Assembly (NCBI RefSeq): GCF_001411495.1
Contig: NZ_CP012982.1
Location: 2,108,001-2,172,000 of the forward strand
DNA from: Burkholderia cepacia ATCC 25416
GTDB lineage: Bacteria > Pseudomonadota > Gammaproteobacteria > Burkholderiales > Burkholderiaceae
Length of the DNA: 64,000 nt
Direction: 5' to 3'
Positions within the stretch are counted from its first letter, which is position 1, and every line of letters starts with the position of its first letter. Shown piece by piece: positions 35,346 to 43,573 of the stretch. The notes below the pieces were generated by a model, which saw only the letters and a program-made list of their open reading frames with translations, had not been told where the DNA came from and searched no databases. The position numbers and the translations under genes were made by a program.

Positions 35346-36013
35346 GAACGATCCTCGAGCACGTAGCCCATCCCGCGGATCGTGTGGATCAGCTTCTTCT
35401 CATGGGCGTTGTCGATCTTCGCGCGCAGGCGCTTGATCGCGGCATCGACGACGTTCGTGTCGCTGTCGAAATTCATGTCCCAGATCTGCGACGTGATGAA
35501 GGTGCGCGTCAGCACTTCGCCTTCGCGTTCGGCGAGCAGCTGCAGCAGCGCGAATTCCTGCGCGGTCAGGTCGATGCGGGTGTCGGCGCGCCGCACGCGG
35601 CGGCGGATCAGGTCGACTTCGAGATCGGCGACATGCAGGATGTCGCGCACGTTGCGCGGCGCGCGTCGCAGCAGCGAGCGGATGCGCGCGAGAAACTCGG
35701 CATACGCGAACGGCTTGAGCAGGTAGTCGTCGGCACCCAGCTCGAGCCCGGCGACCTTGTCCTCGATCGCCTCGCGCGCCGTGAGCAGCAGCACGGGCGT
35801 CTGCTTCTGCGCGCGCAGGCGCCGGAGCACCTCGAAGCCATCCATTTCCGGCAGCATCACGTCGAGCACGACGAGATCGAAATCCTCGTGCAGCGCAAGG
35901 AACAGCCCGTCCTTGCCGGTTTCCGCGATGTCGACCGTGTAACTCGCCTCCATCAGCCCTTTCCGGAGGTACGACGCCATCTTGGGTTCGTCTTCGACTA
36001 TCAGTATCCGCAT
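35342..36013 (-). CDS. Heavy-metal response regulator (CusR/IrlR type, OmpR family)
   Basis: A 223-residue two-component regulator. The receiver domain begins MRILIVEDEPKMASYLRKGL; the phosphorylated Asp is in FDLVVLDVMLPEMDG and the Lys in DDYLLKPFAYAEF. An OmpR-type winged helix covers residues about 125-223 (ALLQLLAEREGEVLTRTFIT and TVRIRGMGYVLEDRS-like end). The start is placed at 36013 rather than at an upstream in-frame ATG (36064), to match the family. It is divergent from the second copper operon, with a candidate binding site between. Confidence 0.88.
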   Translation of the reverse strand: MRILIVEDEPKMASYLRKGLMEASYTVDIAETGKDGLFLALHEDFDLVVLDVMLPEMDGFEVLRRLRAQKQTPVLLLTAREAIEDKVAGLELGADDYLLKPFAYAEFLARIRSLLRRAPRNVRDILHVADLEVDLIRRRVRRADTRIDLTAQEFALLQLLAEREGEVLTRTFITSQIWDMNFDSDTNVVDAAIKRLRAKIDNAHEKKLIHTIRGMGYVLEDRS

Positions 36014-36087
36014 GGTGAGGCAGGCTGTCCATGATTCCAGCCGGTCAGTGTAACGCGTGAGCATAGGGCGCCGAGCGTGCGCGGAGA

Positions 36088-36114
36088 ATGACCGCCGGAT
36101 GACGGAATTGTCAT
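36088..36114 (+). promoter_or_regulatory. Candidate CusR-like box in the divergent region
   Basis: ATGAC at 36088-36092 is followed by ATGAC-GGAATT-GTCAT (36099-36114), a perfect 5-bp inverted repeat with a 6-base centre. CusR-type boxes are built on TGACA-like arms of similar spacing. It lies between the regulator start (36013) and the small gene at 36280. Confidence 0.45.
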
Positions 36115-36279
36115 GAAGCGCTTGCGGCGCGTCGCCCGCGTTTCATGAAAATCCGGTCATGTTTCGGCCATGTCGTCGTCACCGCGACGGCGATAAGCTG
36201 CGGCCGTCTTGTCCCCCGGCACGCGCTGTCACGGCGCCGCGCCGGCCCATCCGGTCGTTGCCTGCCTGATTCCGCATCC

Positions 36280-36636
36280 ATGTCGTACTGGCGCAAATTC
36301 CTCCTTGTCGTGCTGCTGGCGCTGAGCCTGCCGATTCAGTCGTTCGCGACTGTTTCGATGCAGTGCGAACGCGCTGCCGTCGCGCCGATGGAAGCGGCGT
36401 CGCACACAATGCCGGCCGCGCAGGACGGTCATCACGACGCCGACAGCCACGCCCGGCATGCGCCGGCGTGTTCCGCGTGCGTGTCCTGCTGCGTCGGCGC
36501 CGGCATGTCGGGCGCGCCCGCCGTCCCCGCCGCGGCCGGCGTTCGCGTGGCGATCGTCTCGCCACCGCCCGCGGCCGGGGTCGTGTCGTTCCTGACCGGC
36601 GGCATCGAGAGGCCGCCGCGTCGGCTTCTCGTCTAG
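36280..36636 (+). CDS. Small exported His/Cys-rich protein, first gene of copper operon 2
   Basis: Family not firmly recognised. A 118-residue protein with signal peptide MSYWRKFLLVVLLALSLPIQ, then a His/Asp-rich segment (AQDGHHDADSHARHAPACSA) and the cysteine group CSACVSCCVGAG at about 69-80. These are plausible metal ligands. The C-terminus is Pro/Arg-rich. It resembles in position and build the Met-rich gene at 18267. The start at 36280 gives a clean signal peptide; the longer frame from 36145 overlaps the regulatory region. A periplasmic copper-handling role is inferred. Confidence 0.6.
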   Translation: MSYWRKFLLVVLLALSLPIQSFATVSMQCERAAVAPMEAASHTMPAAQDGHHDADSHARHAPACSACVSCCVGAGMSGAPAVPAAAGVRVAIVSPPPAAGVVSFLTGGIERPPRRLLV

Positions 36637-36726
36637 ACCCCGCCCGCGGCCCCGACCGGCCGTGCTCCGCAATCCGCTCCGGCGACGGCATCCCGTCCGC
36701 CGGACGACTCACGACGAGACCCATTC

Positions 36727-37005
36727 ATGCGATTGATTACTGCGGCGCTGCTTGGTGCGGCGGCCATCGTGCCGTCGCTCGCGCCTGCGCAAACCCCGCT
36801 GCCCGATCCGGCGGACGCCGCCGTAGCGGTGCCGGACGTCACCGTGACGTCCGCATTCGACGGCTACCGGCCGTATCGGGACGACGAAGGCCCGGGCTGG
36901 AAACAGCTGAACCGCGACGTGACGGAACGGCCCGCGAAGGGGCGCACGACCGGTCGTGCGGCTGGCGGCGCTCCCCGTTCGATGCACGAGGAGGCCGCGC
37001 GATGA
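36727..37005 (+). CDS. Small exported protein coupled to the outer-membrane factor
   Basis: A 92-residue protein of unknown family. A signal peptide (MRLITAALLGAAAIVPSLAP, cleavage after AQT region) is followed by a short acidic, proline-rich mature part, VPDVTVTSAFDGYRPYRDDE, and a basic C-terminus. It has no cysteines. It overlaps the next gene by ATGA (37002-37005), so the two are translated together. It may be a periplasmic helper of the copper-resistance proteins. Confidence 0.6.
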   Translation: MRLITAALLGAAAIVPSLAPAQTPLPDPADAAVAVPDVTVTSAFDGYRPYRDDEGPGWKQLNRDVTERPAKGRTTGRAAGGAPRSMHEEAAR

Positions 37006-38498
37006 CGAGGCTGTCGATCTCGCCGAGGATCGGCGCGGCCGCGGCCGTGCTGGCCTTCCTCGCAGGCTGCACGACATTTTCGAAGGACGGCGGTTTCGAC
37101 GCGGTGTCGTCCGTCGCGTCGGAGCGCATCGGCAAGGACGCGGTCGTGGTCAGGACCGACGCCGACCGTGAAGCCGTCGACACGCGCACGAAGGAACTGC
37201 TCGCCAAGCCGCTGTCGATCGACGATGCGGTGCAGGTCGCGCTGCTGAACAACCGCGGCCTGCAGGCGTCGTACGCGGAACTGGGGCTGTCGGAGGCCGA
37301 TCTCGTCCAGGCCGGCCGGCTGCCGAACCCGCGTTTCGCGTTCAGCCGCACACGCGCGGGCGACGGCGAGCTGACCCTCGGCCGCACGTTCTCGGCGAAC
37401 GTGTTCGCGCTGCTGACCCTGCCGCTTGCGACGAACATCGAACGCCGCCGCTTCGAGCAGACCAAGCTCGAAACCGCCGACGCGATGCTGAAGGTGGCCG
37501 CCGACGCGCGCCGCGCGTATGTCGAGGCCGTCGCGGCCGAACAGGCCGCGAACTATGCAGGGCAGGTGCGCGATGCCGCGAGTGCGGCCGCCGAACTGGC
37601 GCAGCGCATGCGGCAGGCCGGCAACTTCAGCCGGCTCGATTACGCGCGGGAGCAGGCGTTCCACGCCGATGCGGTCGCGCAGCACGCGAAGGCGCGCCAG
37701 CAGGCCGTGGCCGCGCGCGAGAAGCTCACGCGCGCGATGGGGCTGTGGGGCGAACGCACGCAATACGCGCTGCCCGAGCGCTTGCCCGACCTGCCGAAAG
37801 CGCGGCCGAACCTGCCCGATCTCGAACGCTTCGCGATGCGCAACCGCCTCGACATCCAGGCCGCGAAGCTGCAGACGCAGGGTGTCGCGTCGTCGCTCGG
37901 ACTGAGCAAGGCCACGCGCTTCGTCAATGCGGTGGATCTCGGCTACGTGAACGACTACGAGACCGGCAAGGGGCACGAGCACGGCTTCGAGATCAGCGTC
38001 GAGATTCCGCTGTTCGACTGGGGCGGCGCGAAGGTCGCGCGGGCGGAGGCCGTCTACATGCAGTCGGCGAACCGGCTCGCGAAAACGGCCATCGACGCGC
38101 GTTCCGAAGTGCGCGAGTCGTATGCGGCCTACATGACGAGCTATGACGTCGCCACCCACTATCGCGACGAAGTCGTGCCGCTGCGCAAGACGATCTCGGA
38201 CGAGCTGCTGCTGCGCTACAACGGGATGCTCGCGAGCGTGTTCGAGTTGCTGGCCGATGCACGCGAACAGGTCGGCGCGGTGAACGGCTACATCGATGCG
38301 CTGAAGGACTACTGGCTCGCCGAAACCGATCTGCAGATGGCCGTCGGGGGGCGGCTGCCGACGCCGGGCGACGTGCCGCATGCGACGCCATCTGCCCGGC
38401 CGGAATCCGCTTCAATCGCCGACGCTGCGCCGCAGCCGGCTTCCACCTCCGCGGCGCAATCGGCGCCCGCGACGCAAACGCATCCTGAAGGTCATTGA
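37002..38498 (+). CDS. TolC-family outer-membrane lipoprotein in copper operon 2
   Basis: A 498-residue outer-membrane factor. The signal sequence ends in a lipobox (AVLAFLAGCTTF), so the N-terminal cysteine should be lipidated as in E. coli CusC. Two outer-membrane-efflux repeats are clear (LSIDDAVQVALLNNRGLQAS; HGFEISVEIPLFDWGGAKVA). The C-terminal 50 residues are Ala/Pro/Ser-rich. No RND pump or adaptor is encoded with it, which is unusual. It is followed after one base by the multicopper oxidase. Confidence 0.85.
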   Translation: MTRLSISPRIGAAAAVLAFLAGCTTFSKDGGFDAVSSVASERIGKDAVVVRTDADREAVDTRTKELLAKPLSIDDAVQVALLNNRGLQASYAELGLSEADLVQAGRLPNPRFAFSRTRAGDGELTLGRTFSANVFALLTLPLATNIERRRFEQTKLETADAMLKVAADARRAYVEAVAAEQAANYAGQVRDAASAAAELAQRMRQAGNFSRLDYAREQAFHADAVAQHAKARQQAVAAREKLTRAMGLWGERTQYALPERLPDLPKARPNLPDLERFAMRNRLDIQAAKLQTQGVASSLGLSKATRFVNAVDLGYVNDYETGKGHEHGFEISVEIPLFDWGGAKVARAEAVYMQSANRLAKTAIDARSEVRESYAAYMTSYDVATHYRDEVVPLRKTISDELLLRYNGMLASVFELLADAREQVGAVNGYIDALKDYWLAETDLQMAVGGRLPTPGDVPHATPSARPESASIADAAPQPASTSAAQSAPATQTHPEGH

Positions 38499-38499
38499 C

Positions 38500-39795
38500 A
38501 TGGTGTCCCGTCGACAATTTCTCAGCCACTCGGGCGCCGCGCTGCTCGGTTCGGCGATGGTCAGCAAGGCCGGCGCCGCGTCGTTGCCGGAAGCGCCCAC
38601 GATGGCGAAAACCGGCACGCAGCCGCCGCTCGTGCCGCCGAACGGCCGGCCGTACACGCCCGTCGCGACGCTGAACGGCTGGACGCTGCCGTGGCGGATG
38701 AAGAACGGCTGGAAGGAGTTCCACCTGACGGCCGAGCCCGTCGTGCGCGAGATGGCGCCCGGCATGAACGCGAACCTGTGGGGCTACAACGGCCAGTCGC
38801 CCGGGCCGACGATCGAGGCCGTCGAAGGCGACAAGGTGCGCATCTTCGTGACCAACCGGCTGCCCGAGCACACGACGATCCACTGGCACGGGCTGCGGCT
38901 GCCGAACGGGATGGACGGCGTCGGCGGCCTCACGCAGCCGCATATCCCGCCCGGCAAGACCTTCGTCTACGAGTTCCAGCTCGAGGCGCACGGCACGTTC
39001 ATGTATCACCCGCACGCCGACGAGATGGTGCAGATGGCGATGGGGATGATGGGCATGTTCATCGTGCACCCGAAGGATCGCGGCACGATGCCGGTCGATC
39101 GCGACTTCGTGTTCCTGCTCGCCGCGTACGACATCGATCCGGGCAGCTACACGCCGCGCGTGAACGAGATGACGGACTTCAACATGTGGACGTTCAATTC
39201 GCGCGTGTTCCCGGGCATCGATCCGCTGCCGGTGCGTGCGGGCGACCGCGTGCGGATTCGTTTCGGCAACCTGACGATGACGAACCATCCGATCCACCTG
39301 CACGGCTACAGCTTCGAAGTCGCGGGCACCGACGGCGGCTGGATTCCGCCGGCGGCGCGCTGGCCGGAAGTGACGGCCGATGTCGCGGTGGGCCAGATGC
39401 GCGCGATCGAGTTCACCGCCGATCGCCCGGGCGACTGGGCATTCCACTGCCACAAGTCGCATCACACGATGAATGCGATGGGCCACCAGGTGCCGAATTT
39501 GATCGGCGTGCCGCAAAAGGATCTCGCGCAGCGCATCGGCAAGCTCGTGCCCGACTACATGGCGATGGGCAGCACGGGCGGCGCGATGGGCGGCATGGAG
39601 ATGCCGCTGCCCGACAACACGCTGCCGATGATGACGGGCACGGGCCCGTTCGGGCCGCTGGAGATGGGCGGCATGTTCACGGTCTGCAAGGTGCGGCAGG
39701 GCCTCGGCCGCAACGACTATCGCGATCCGGGCTGGTTCAGGCATCCGAAGGGCACCGTCGCGTACGAGTACACCGGCGAACTGCCGGACGGTTGA
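38500..39795 (+). CDS. Tat-exported multicopper oxidase, probable cuprous oxidase
   Basis: A 431-residue multicopper oxidase that would oxidise periplasmic Cu(I) to less toxic Cu(II). The N-terminus MVSRRQFLSHSGAALLGS carries an RR Tat-type signal. Copper ligands: HWHGLRLPNG, MYHPHADEM, HPIHLHGYSF and HCHKSHHTMNAM, the last giving the type-1 Cys, His and axial Met. At about 430 residues it is shorter than CopA or CueO and lacks a long Met-rich insert, though its tail has several Met residues (GGAMGGMEMPLPDNTLPMMT). It belongs to copper operon 2. Confidence 0.87.
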   Translation: MVSRRQFLSHSGAALLGSAMVSKAGAASLPEAPTMAKTGTQPPLVPPNGRPYTPVATLNGWTLPWRMKNGWKEFHLTAEPVVREMAPGMNANLWGYNGQSPGPTIEAVEGDKVRIFVTNRLPEHTTIHWHGLRLPNGMDGVGGLTQPHIPPGKTFVYEFQLEAHGTFMYHPHADEMVQMAMGMMGMFIVHPKDRGTMPVDRDFVFLLAAYDIDPGSYTPRVNEMTDFNMWTFNSRVFPGIDPLPVRAGDRVRIRFGNLTMTNHPIHLHGYSFEVAGTDGGWIPPAARWPEVTADVAVGQMRAIEFTADRPGDWAFHCHKSHHTMNAMGHQVPNLIGVPQKDLAQRIGKLVPDYMAMGSTGGAMGGMEMPLPDNTLPMMTGTGPFGPLEMGGMFTVCKVRQGLGRNDYRDPGWFRHPKGTVAYEYTGELPDG

Positions 39796-39863
39796 GCAGC
39801 AGCATGCGGCGGCCGTACCGATGCGGCCGCCGGTTTCCATTCACTCACACGGGAGTCGACACG

Positions 39864-40211
39864 ATGAAGCAGGGACTGGTTTTGATGGCAACGGGTTGGG
39901 CGCTGGCGTTTTCCGCCGCGTCGTACGCGGCGGGCGACATGGCCGGCATGGACATGAGCGGTGGCGCGAAGCAGGAAGCCGCGGCAAAGCGGAGCATGTC
40001 GCACGGCGAAATCCGCAAGGTCGACACGGCTGCGGCCAAGCTGACGATCAAGCACGGCCCGCTCGAGAACCTCGGGATGGACGCGATGACGATGGTGTTC
40101 AAGGTGAAGGACCCGGCGATGCTGTCGCAGGTGAAGGTGGGCGACAAGATCGACTTCGTCGCCGAGGACGTGGGCGGCGCGCTGACCGTCGTCGAGCTGA
40201 AGAAGCCGTGA
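39864..40211 (+). CDS. CusF-like copper chaperone (second Trp-to-Met variant)
   Basis: A 115-residue periplasmic CusF-family protein. The signal peptide ends at ASYAAGDM, followed by MAGMDMSGGAKQ. The core AKLTIKHGPLENLGMDAMTM keeps His and Met-Thr-Met, and again has Met instead of the capping Trp. It is close in sequence to the protein at 24789-25157, so one probably arose by duplication. It lies between the multicopper oxidase and copC. Confidence 0.85.
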   Translation: MKQGLVLMATGWALAFSAASYAAGDMAGMDMSGGAKQEAAAKRSMSHGEIRKVDTAAAKLTIKHGPLENLGMDAMTMVFKVKDPAMLSQVKVGDKIDFVAEDVGGALTVVELKKP

Positions 40212-40219
40212 CGCGAGGC

Positions 40220-40606
40220 ATGAACATGAAGATCACGACTCTCAGGCGGCTGGCCGCCTTCGCCGTGGCCGGCACGATCGTCGCGGCCGCGCCGGTCGCC
40301 GCATCGGCGCACGGCAAGCTGGAAAGCGCCGCACCGGCGACGGGCAGCACGGTCGACACGGCGCCCGACACGTTGCGGCTCACCTTCAACGAAGACCTCG
40401 AACCGACGTTCAGTTCGGTGAAGGTGTCGGACGCGAACGGCAACGCCGTCACGCAGGAAAAGGCGAAGGTCGATGCGTCGAACCCGCGCGTGATGACCAT
40501 TGCGATGCCGAAGCTCGCGCCGGGCGCGTACACGGTGCAGTGGGTCGCGATGACGGCCGATGCGCATCGCACCAAGGGCGCCTATACGTTCAAGGTGAAA
40601 GGGTGA
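40220..40606 (+). CDS. copC: CopC periplasmic copper-binding protein
   Basis: A 128-residue CopC-family cupredoxin-like protein that binds Cu(II) in the periplasm. Signal cleavage at AASAHGKLESA leaves histidine as the first mature residue, the key Cu(II) ligand of this family. The later PGAYTVQWVAMTADAHRTKG holds another conserved His. The ATG at 40220 is preceded by GCGAGGC; the ATG at 40226 is an alternative. It overlaps copD by GTGA. Confidence 0.9.
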   Translation: MNMKITTLRRLAAFAVAGTIVAAAPVAASAHGKLESAAPATGSTVDTAPDTLRLTFNEDLEPTFSSVKVSDANGNAVTQEKAKVDASNPRVMTIAMPKLAPGAYTVQWVAMTADAHRTKGAYTFKVKG

Positions 40607-41544
40607 ACGACGGCTTCGTCGGTCTCCTGCGGCTCGTGTCGGTGGCGATCCAGAATGCCGGGTTCGCCGTCGTCGTCGGCGCGCTGCTCGGCAGCCACTG
40701 GCTCGCGCGCGGCGCGTCGACGTGGCAGCACGGCATCGGGCGGCGGCTCGTCGCGACGCTGCGCATCGCGTCCGTCGTGTCGCTGCTTGCCAGCATCACC
40801 GCGTTCTGGGCGCACTGCGCGCTGATGAGCGACGTGTCGATGCTCGACGCCGGACCGGCCGTCCGCGCGATGCTCGCGGGCACGGGGTTCGGTCATGCGT
40901 GGCTGGCCGGCGCCATATTCATGCTCGTCGTCGTGCTGCTGTCGTTCGTCAGGCGAGCGCACGATTCGCGCTTTCCGTTCGCGATCTGGGCCGCGCTCGC
41001 CTGTGTCGCGCTCGCGCGCAGCAACGGCGGGCATCCGGTCGACGCGGGGCTGTTCAGCGTGCCGGTGTGGATCGACTGGCTGCATCTGCTGGCGATCAGC
41101 GCGTGGGTCGGGCTCGTGCTCGTGACGGCATTCGGCGTGATGCCGTGGCTCATCGGCCTGCCCGCGAGCGAACGCACGACGGGCGCATCGTTCGTGCAGT
41201 CGCTGTCCGATGCGTCGACATATGCGCTGATCGTGCTGTTCGCGACCGGCGCGTACAACGGCTGGCGCGGCGTCGATACGCCCGCCAACCTGCTCGCGTC
41301 GACGTACGGGCAGATCCTGCTGCTGAAGCTCGCGCTGGTGCTGATCGCCGCGGCGCTCGGCGGACACAACCGCTTCTTCGGGATGCCGAAGCTGTTGGCC
41401 GCGCTGAACGACCCGGCCGCCGCGATGCCGGCTGTTTCGCTGCGGCAATTCGGTGCGGTGCTGCGGATCGAGGCGGTCGTGCTCGGCGGCGTGCTGATGG
41501 TGGCGGCCGTGCTCGTGTCGAGCGCGTTGCCGGGGACGGTTTAG
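40603..41544 (+). CDS. copD: CopD inner-membrane copper protein
   Basis: A 313-residue integral membrane protein with about eight helices, partner of CopC and implicated in moving copper across the inner membrane. Histidine-bearing helices typical of CopD are present: VWIDWLHLLAISAWVGLVLV and LGGHNRFFGMPKLL. It starts with GTG at 40603, overlapping the copC stop. It closes copper operon 2; no strong terminator hairpin was seen after it. Confidence 0.87.
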   Translation: MNDGFVGLLRLVSVAIQNAGFAVVVGALLGSHWLARGASTWQHGIGRRLVATLRIASVVSLLASITAFWAHCALMSDVSMLDAGPAVRAMLAGTGFGHAWLAGAIFMLVVVLLSFVRRAHDSRFPFAIWAALACVALARSNGGHPVDAGLFSVPVWIDWLHLLAISAWVGLVLVTAFGVMPWLIGLPASERTTGASFVQSLSDASTYALIVLFATGAYNGWRGVDTPANLLASTYGQILLLKLALVLIAAALGGHNRFFGMPKLLAALNDPAAAMPAVSLRQFGAVLRIEAVVLGGVLMVAAVLVSSALPGTV

Positions 41545-41758
41545 CGCGGCGGACCATGCGCGAAGGCACGCGGGGGAATCGTCGCGAGCGCGACGAATTT
41601 ATTGCCGGACGATTTCCCCGCGTTTTCAGGCCCGAACGTGCGATCGGTGGCGATCGCAGCGTGATGACGACAATTACATCAGCCTGTCTTTCGATTACCA
41701 AAAACCGTCATTGAGCGCCGCTAAGCTTTCGCCACCCTCACAACCGGGATTCCTCGTC

Positions 41759-43573
41759 ATGCGCTCGACAATCCGCCTCTTCACCCCGCTATTGCTGCTC
41801 CCGACGCTCGCCGCGCCGGTTTTCGCCGCCACCGCCGCGCCCGTCAGCCCGAACTGCGGCGGCAGCACGACGCCGATCGCCGAGATCCAGGGGCCGGGCG
41901 CACCGTCGCCGCTCGCCGGCCAGAACGTGTCGATCGAAGCCGTCGTCACCGCCGATTTCGGCGGCACGGACGGCTTCGGCGGCTTCTTCGTCCAGCAGGC
42001 CGACGCGCAGCGCCGCAACCAGCCGGGCGTGTCCGAGGGCCTGTTCGTCTATGCGCCGAAAGTGCGCGCGAAGGCCGGCGACCTCGTGCACGTGACGGGC
42101 AAGGTCGAGGAGAAGTACGGGCAGACGCAGCTCACGCAGTCGGGTGCGATCGCGGTGTGCGCGAACGGCCAGGCCGTCACGCCCGCGACGCTCACGCTGC
42201 CGGTCGACAGCCCGAACGCGTTCGCCGCGTATGAAGGGATGCTGGTGCGCCTGCCGCAGACACTGAATGTCACCGACAACTACGAACTCGGCCGTTACGG
42301 CAGCGTGATGCTCAGCAACGGTCGCCTGCGCACGCCGACGAGCGTCGTGCCGCCCGCGCAGGCACAGACGCAGATCGATGCGAACGCACGCAACCGTCTC
42401 GTCCTCGACGACGGCTCGAACAAGCAGAACCCCGCGACCGTGCCGTATCCGGCGCCGGGCCTGTCGGCCGCGAACACGCTGCGTGCGGGCTACACGGTGC
42501 GCGACGTCGAAGGCGTGCTCGAAGTGCGTTACGGCGCATGGCGCGTGCAGCCGCTGCCCGGCGCGGCCGTGCCGGCATTCGACGCGCGCACGAACCCGCG
42601 CACCAACGCACCCGCGCGCGATCCGAAATTGAACCTGCGCGTCGCGTCGTTCAACGTCCTCAACTACTTCAACGGCAACGGTCTCGGCGGCGGCTTCGAC
42701 GATCCGAACAACCGCGGCGCGAAGAACTTCCAGGAATTCCAGCGCCAGGAAGCGAAGATCGTCAGCGCGCTGAAGGCGATCGACGCCGACGTGATCGGCC
42801 TGATGGAAATCCAGAACAACGGCTACGGCGAACTGAGCGCGGTGCGCCAGCTCGCGGCGAAGCTCGGCAACCACTGGCGCGTGGTCGATCCGGGCGTGTC
42901 GCGCCTCGGCGGCGATGCGATCGCGGTCGCGCTGATCTACGACAGCCGCAAGGTCGAGCCGGTCGGCCGCGCGGCCACGCTCGCGATCGACGACAAGAAC
43001 CGCCAGCCGCTCGCGCAGTCGTTCCGGCTGGTCGGCGGCAACAAGCAGTCGCTGACGGTCGCGGTCAACCACCTGAAGTCGAAGAACTGCCCGGACGCCA
43101 CGAACGACGATCTCGACCAGGGTGACGGCCAGGGTTGCTGGAACCCGACGCGCACGCGCGCGGCGGCGAAGGTGGCCGACTGGCTCGCCGGCAACCCGAC
43201 GGGCGTCGCGGGCCAGGGCGTGCTGCTGATCGGCGATTTCAACAGCTACACGTATGAAGACCCGATCCGCACGCTCGAATCGCGCGGCTACCGCAATCTC
43301 GTCGCGCGCTGGATCGGCGCGAATGCGTACAGCTACGTGTACAACGGCGAAGCCGGTTATCTCGATCACGCGCTCGCGACACTGCCGCTCGCGTCGCACG
43401 TGAAGGCCGTGCACGAATGGCACATCAACGCGGACGAACCGCTCGCGCTGCAGTACACGCTCGCCTACAAATCGGCGGAGCAGCAGAAGACGTTCTACGC
43501 GCCGGATGCGTATCGTTCGTCGGATCACGACCCGGTGCTGATCGATATCGCGCTGCCGGGCGGCGGGCATTGA
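41759..43573 (+). CDS. ExeM/NucH-like extracellular endonuclease
   Basis: A 604-residue secreted nuclease. Signal peptide MRSTIRLFTPLLLLPTLAAP. An N-terminal OB-fold-like region (residues 30-280) precedes a C-terminal endonuclease/exonuclease/phosphatase domain. The catalytic motifs are LRVASFNVLNYFN, VIGLMEIQNNGYGE, VNHLKSK, LLIGDFNSY and SSDHDPVLIDI. Such enzymes degrade extracellular DNA for nutrition or biofilm control. The upstream TTG at 41711 would put an unlikely 16-residue extension before the signal, so ATG 41759 is preferred. It is monocistronic. Confidence 0.9.
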   Translation: MRSTIRLFTPLLLLPTLAAPVFAATAAPVSPNCGGSTTPIAEIQGPGAPSPLAGQNVSIEAVVTADFGGTDGFGGFFVQQADAQRRNQPGVSEGLFVYAPKVRAKAGDLVHVTGKVEEKYGQTQLTQSGAIAVCANGQAVTPATLTLPVDSPNAFAAYEGMLVRLPQTLNVTDNYELGRYGSVMLSNGRLRTPTSVVPPAQAQTQIDANARNRLVLDDGSNKQNPATVPYPAPGLSAANTLRAGYTVRDVEGVLEVRYGAWRVQPLPGAAVPAFDARTNPRTNAPARDPKLNLRVASFNVLNYFNGNGLGGGFDDPNNRGAKNFQEFQRQEAKIVSALKAIDADVIGLMEIQNNGYGELSAVRQLAAKLGNHWRVVDPGVSRLGGDAIAVALIYDSRKVEPVGRAATLAIDDKNRQPLAQSFRLVGGNKQSLTVAVNHLKSKNCPDATNDDLDQGDGQGCWNPTRTRAAAKVADWLAGNPTGVAGQGVLLIGDFNSYTYEDPIRTLESRGYRNLVARWIGANAYSYVYNGEAGYLDHALATLPLASHVKAVHEWHINADEPLALQYTLAYKSAEQQKTFYAPDAYRSSDHDPVLIDIALPGGGH

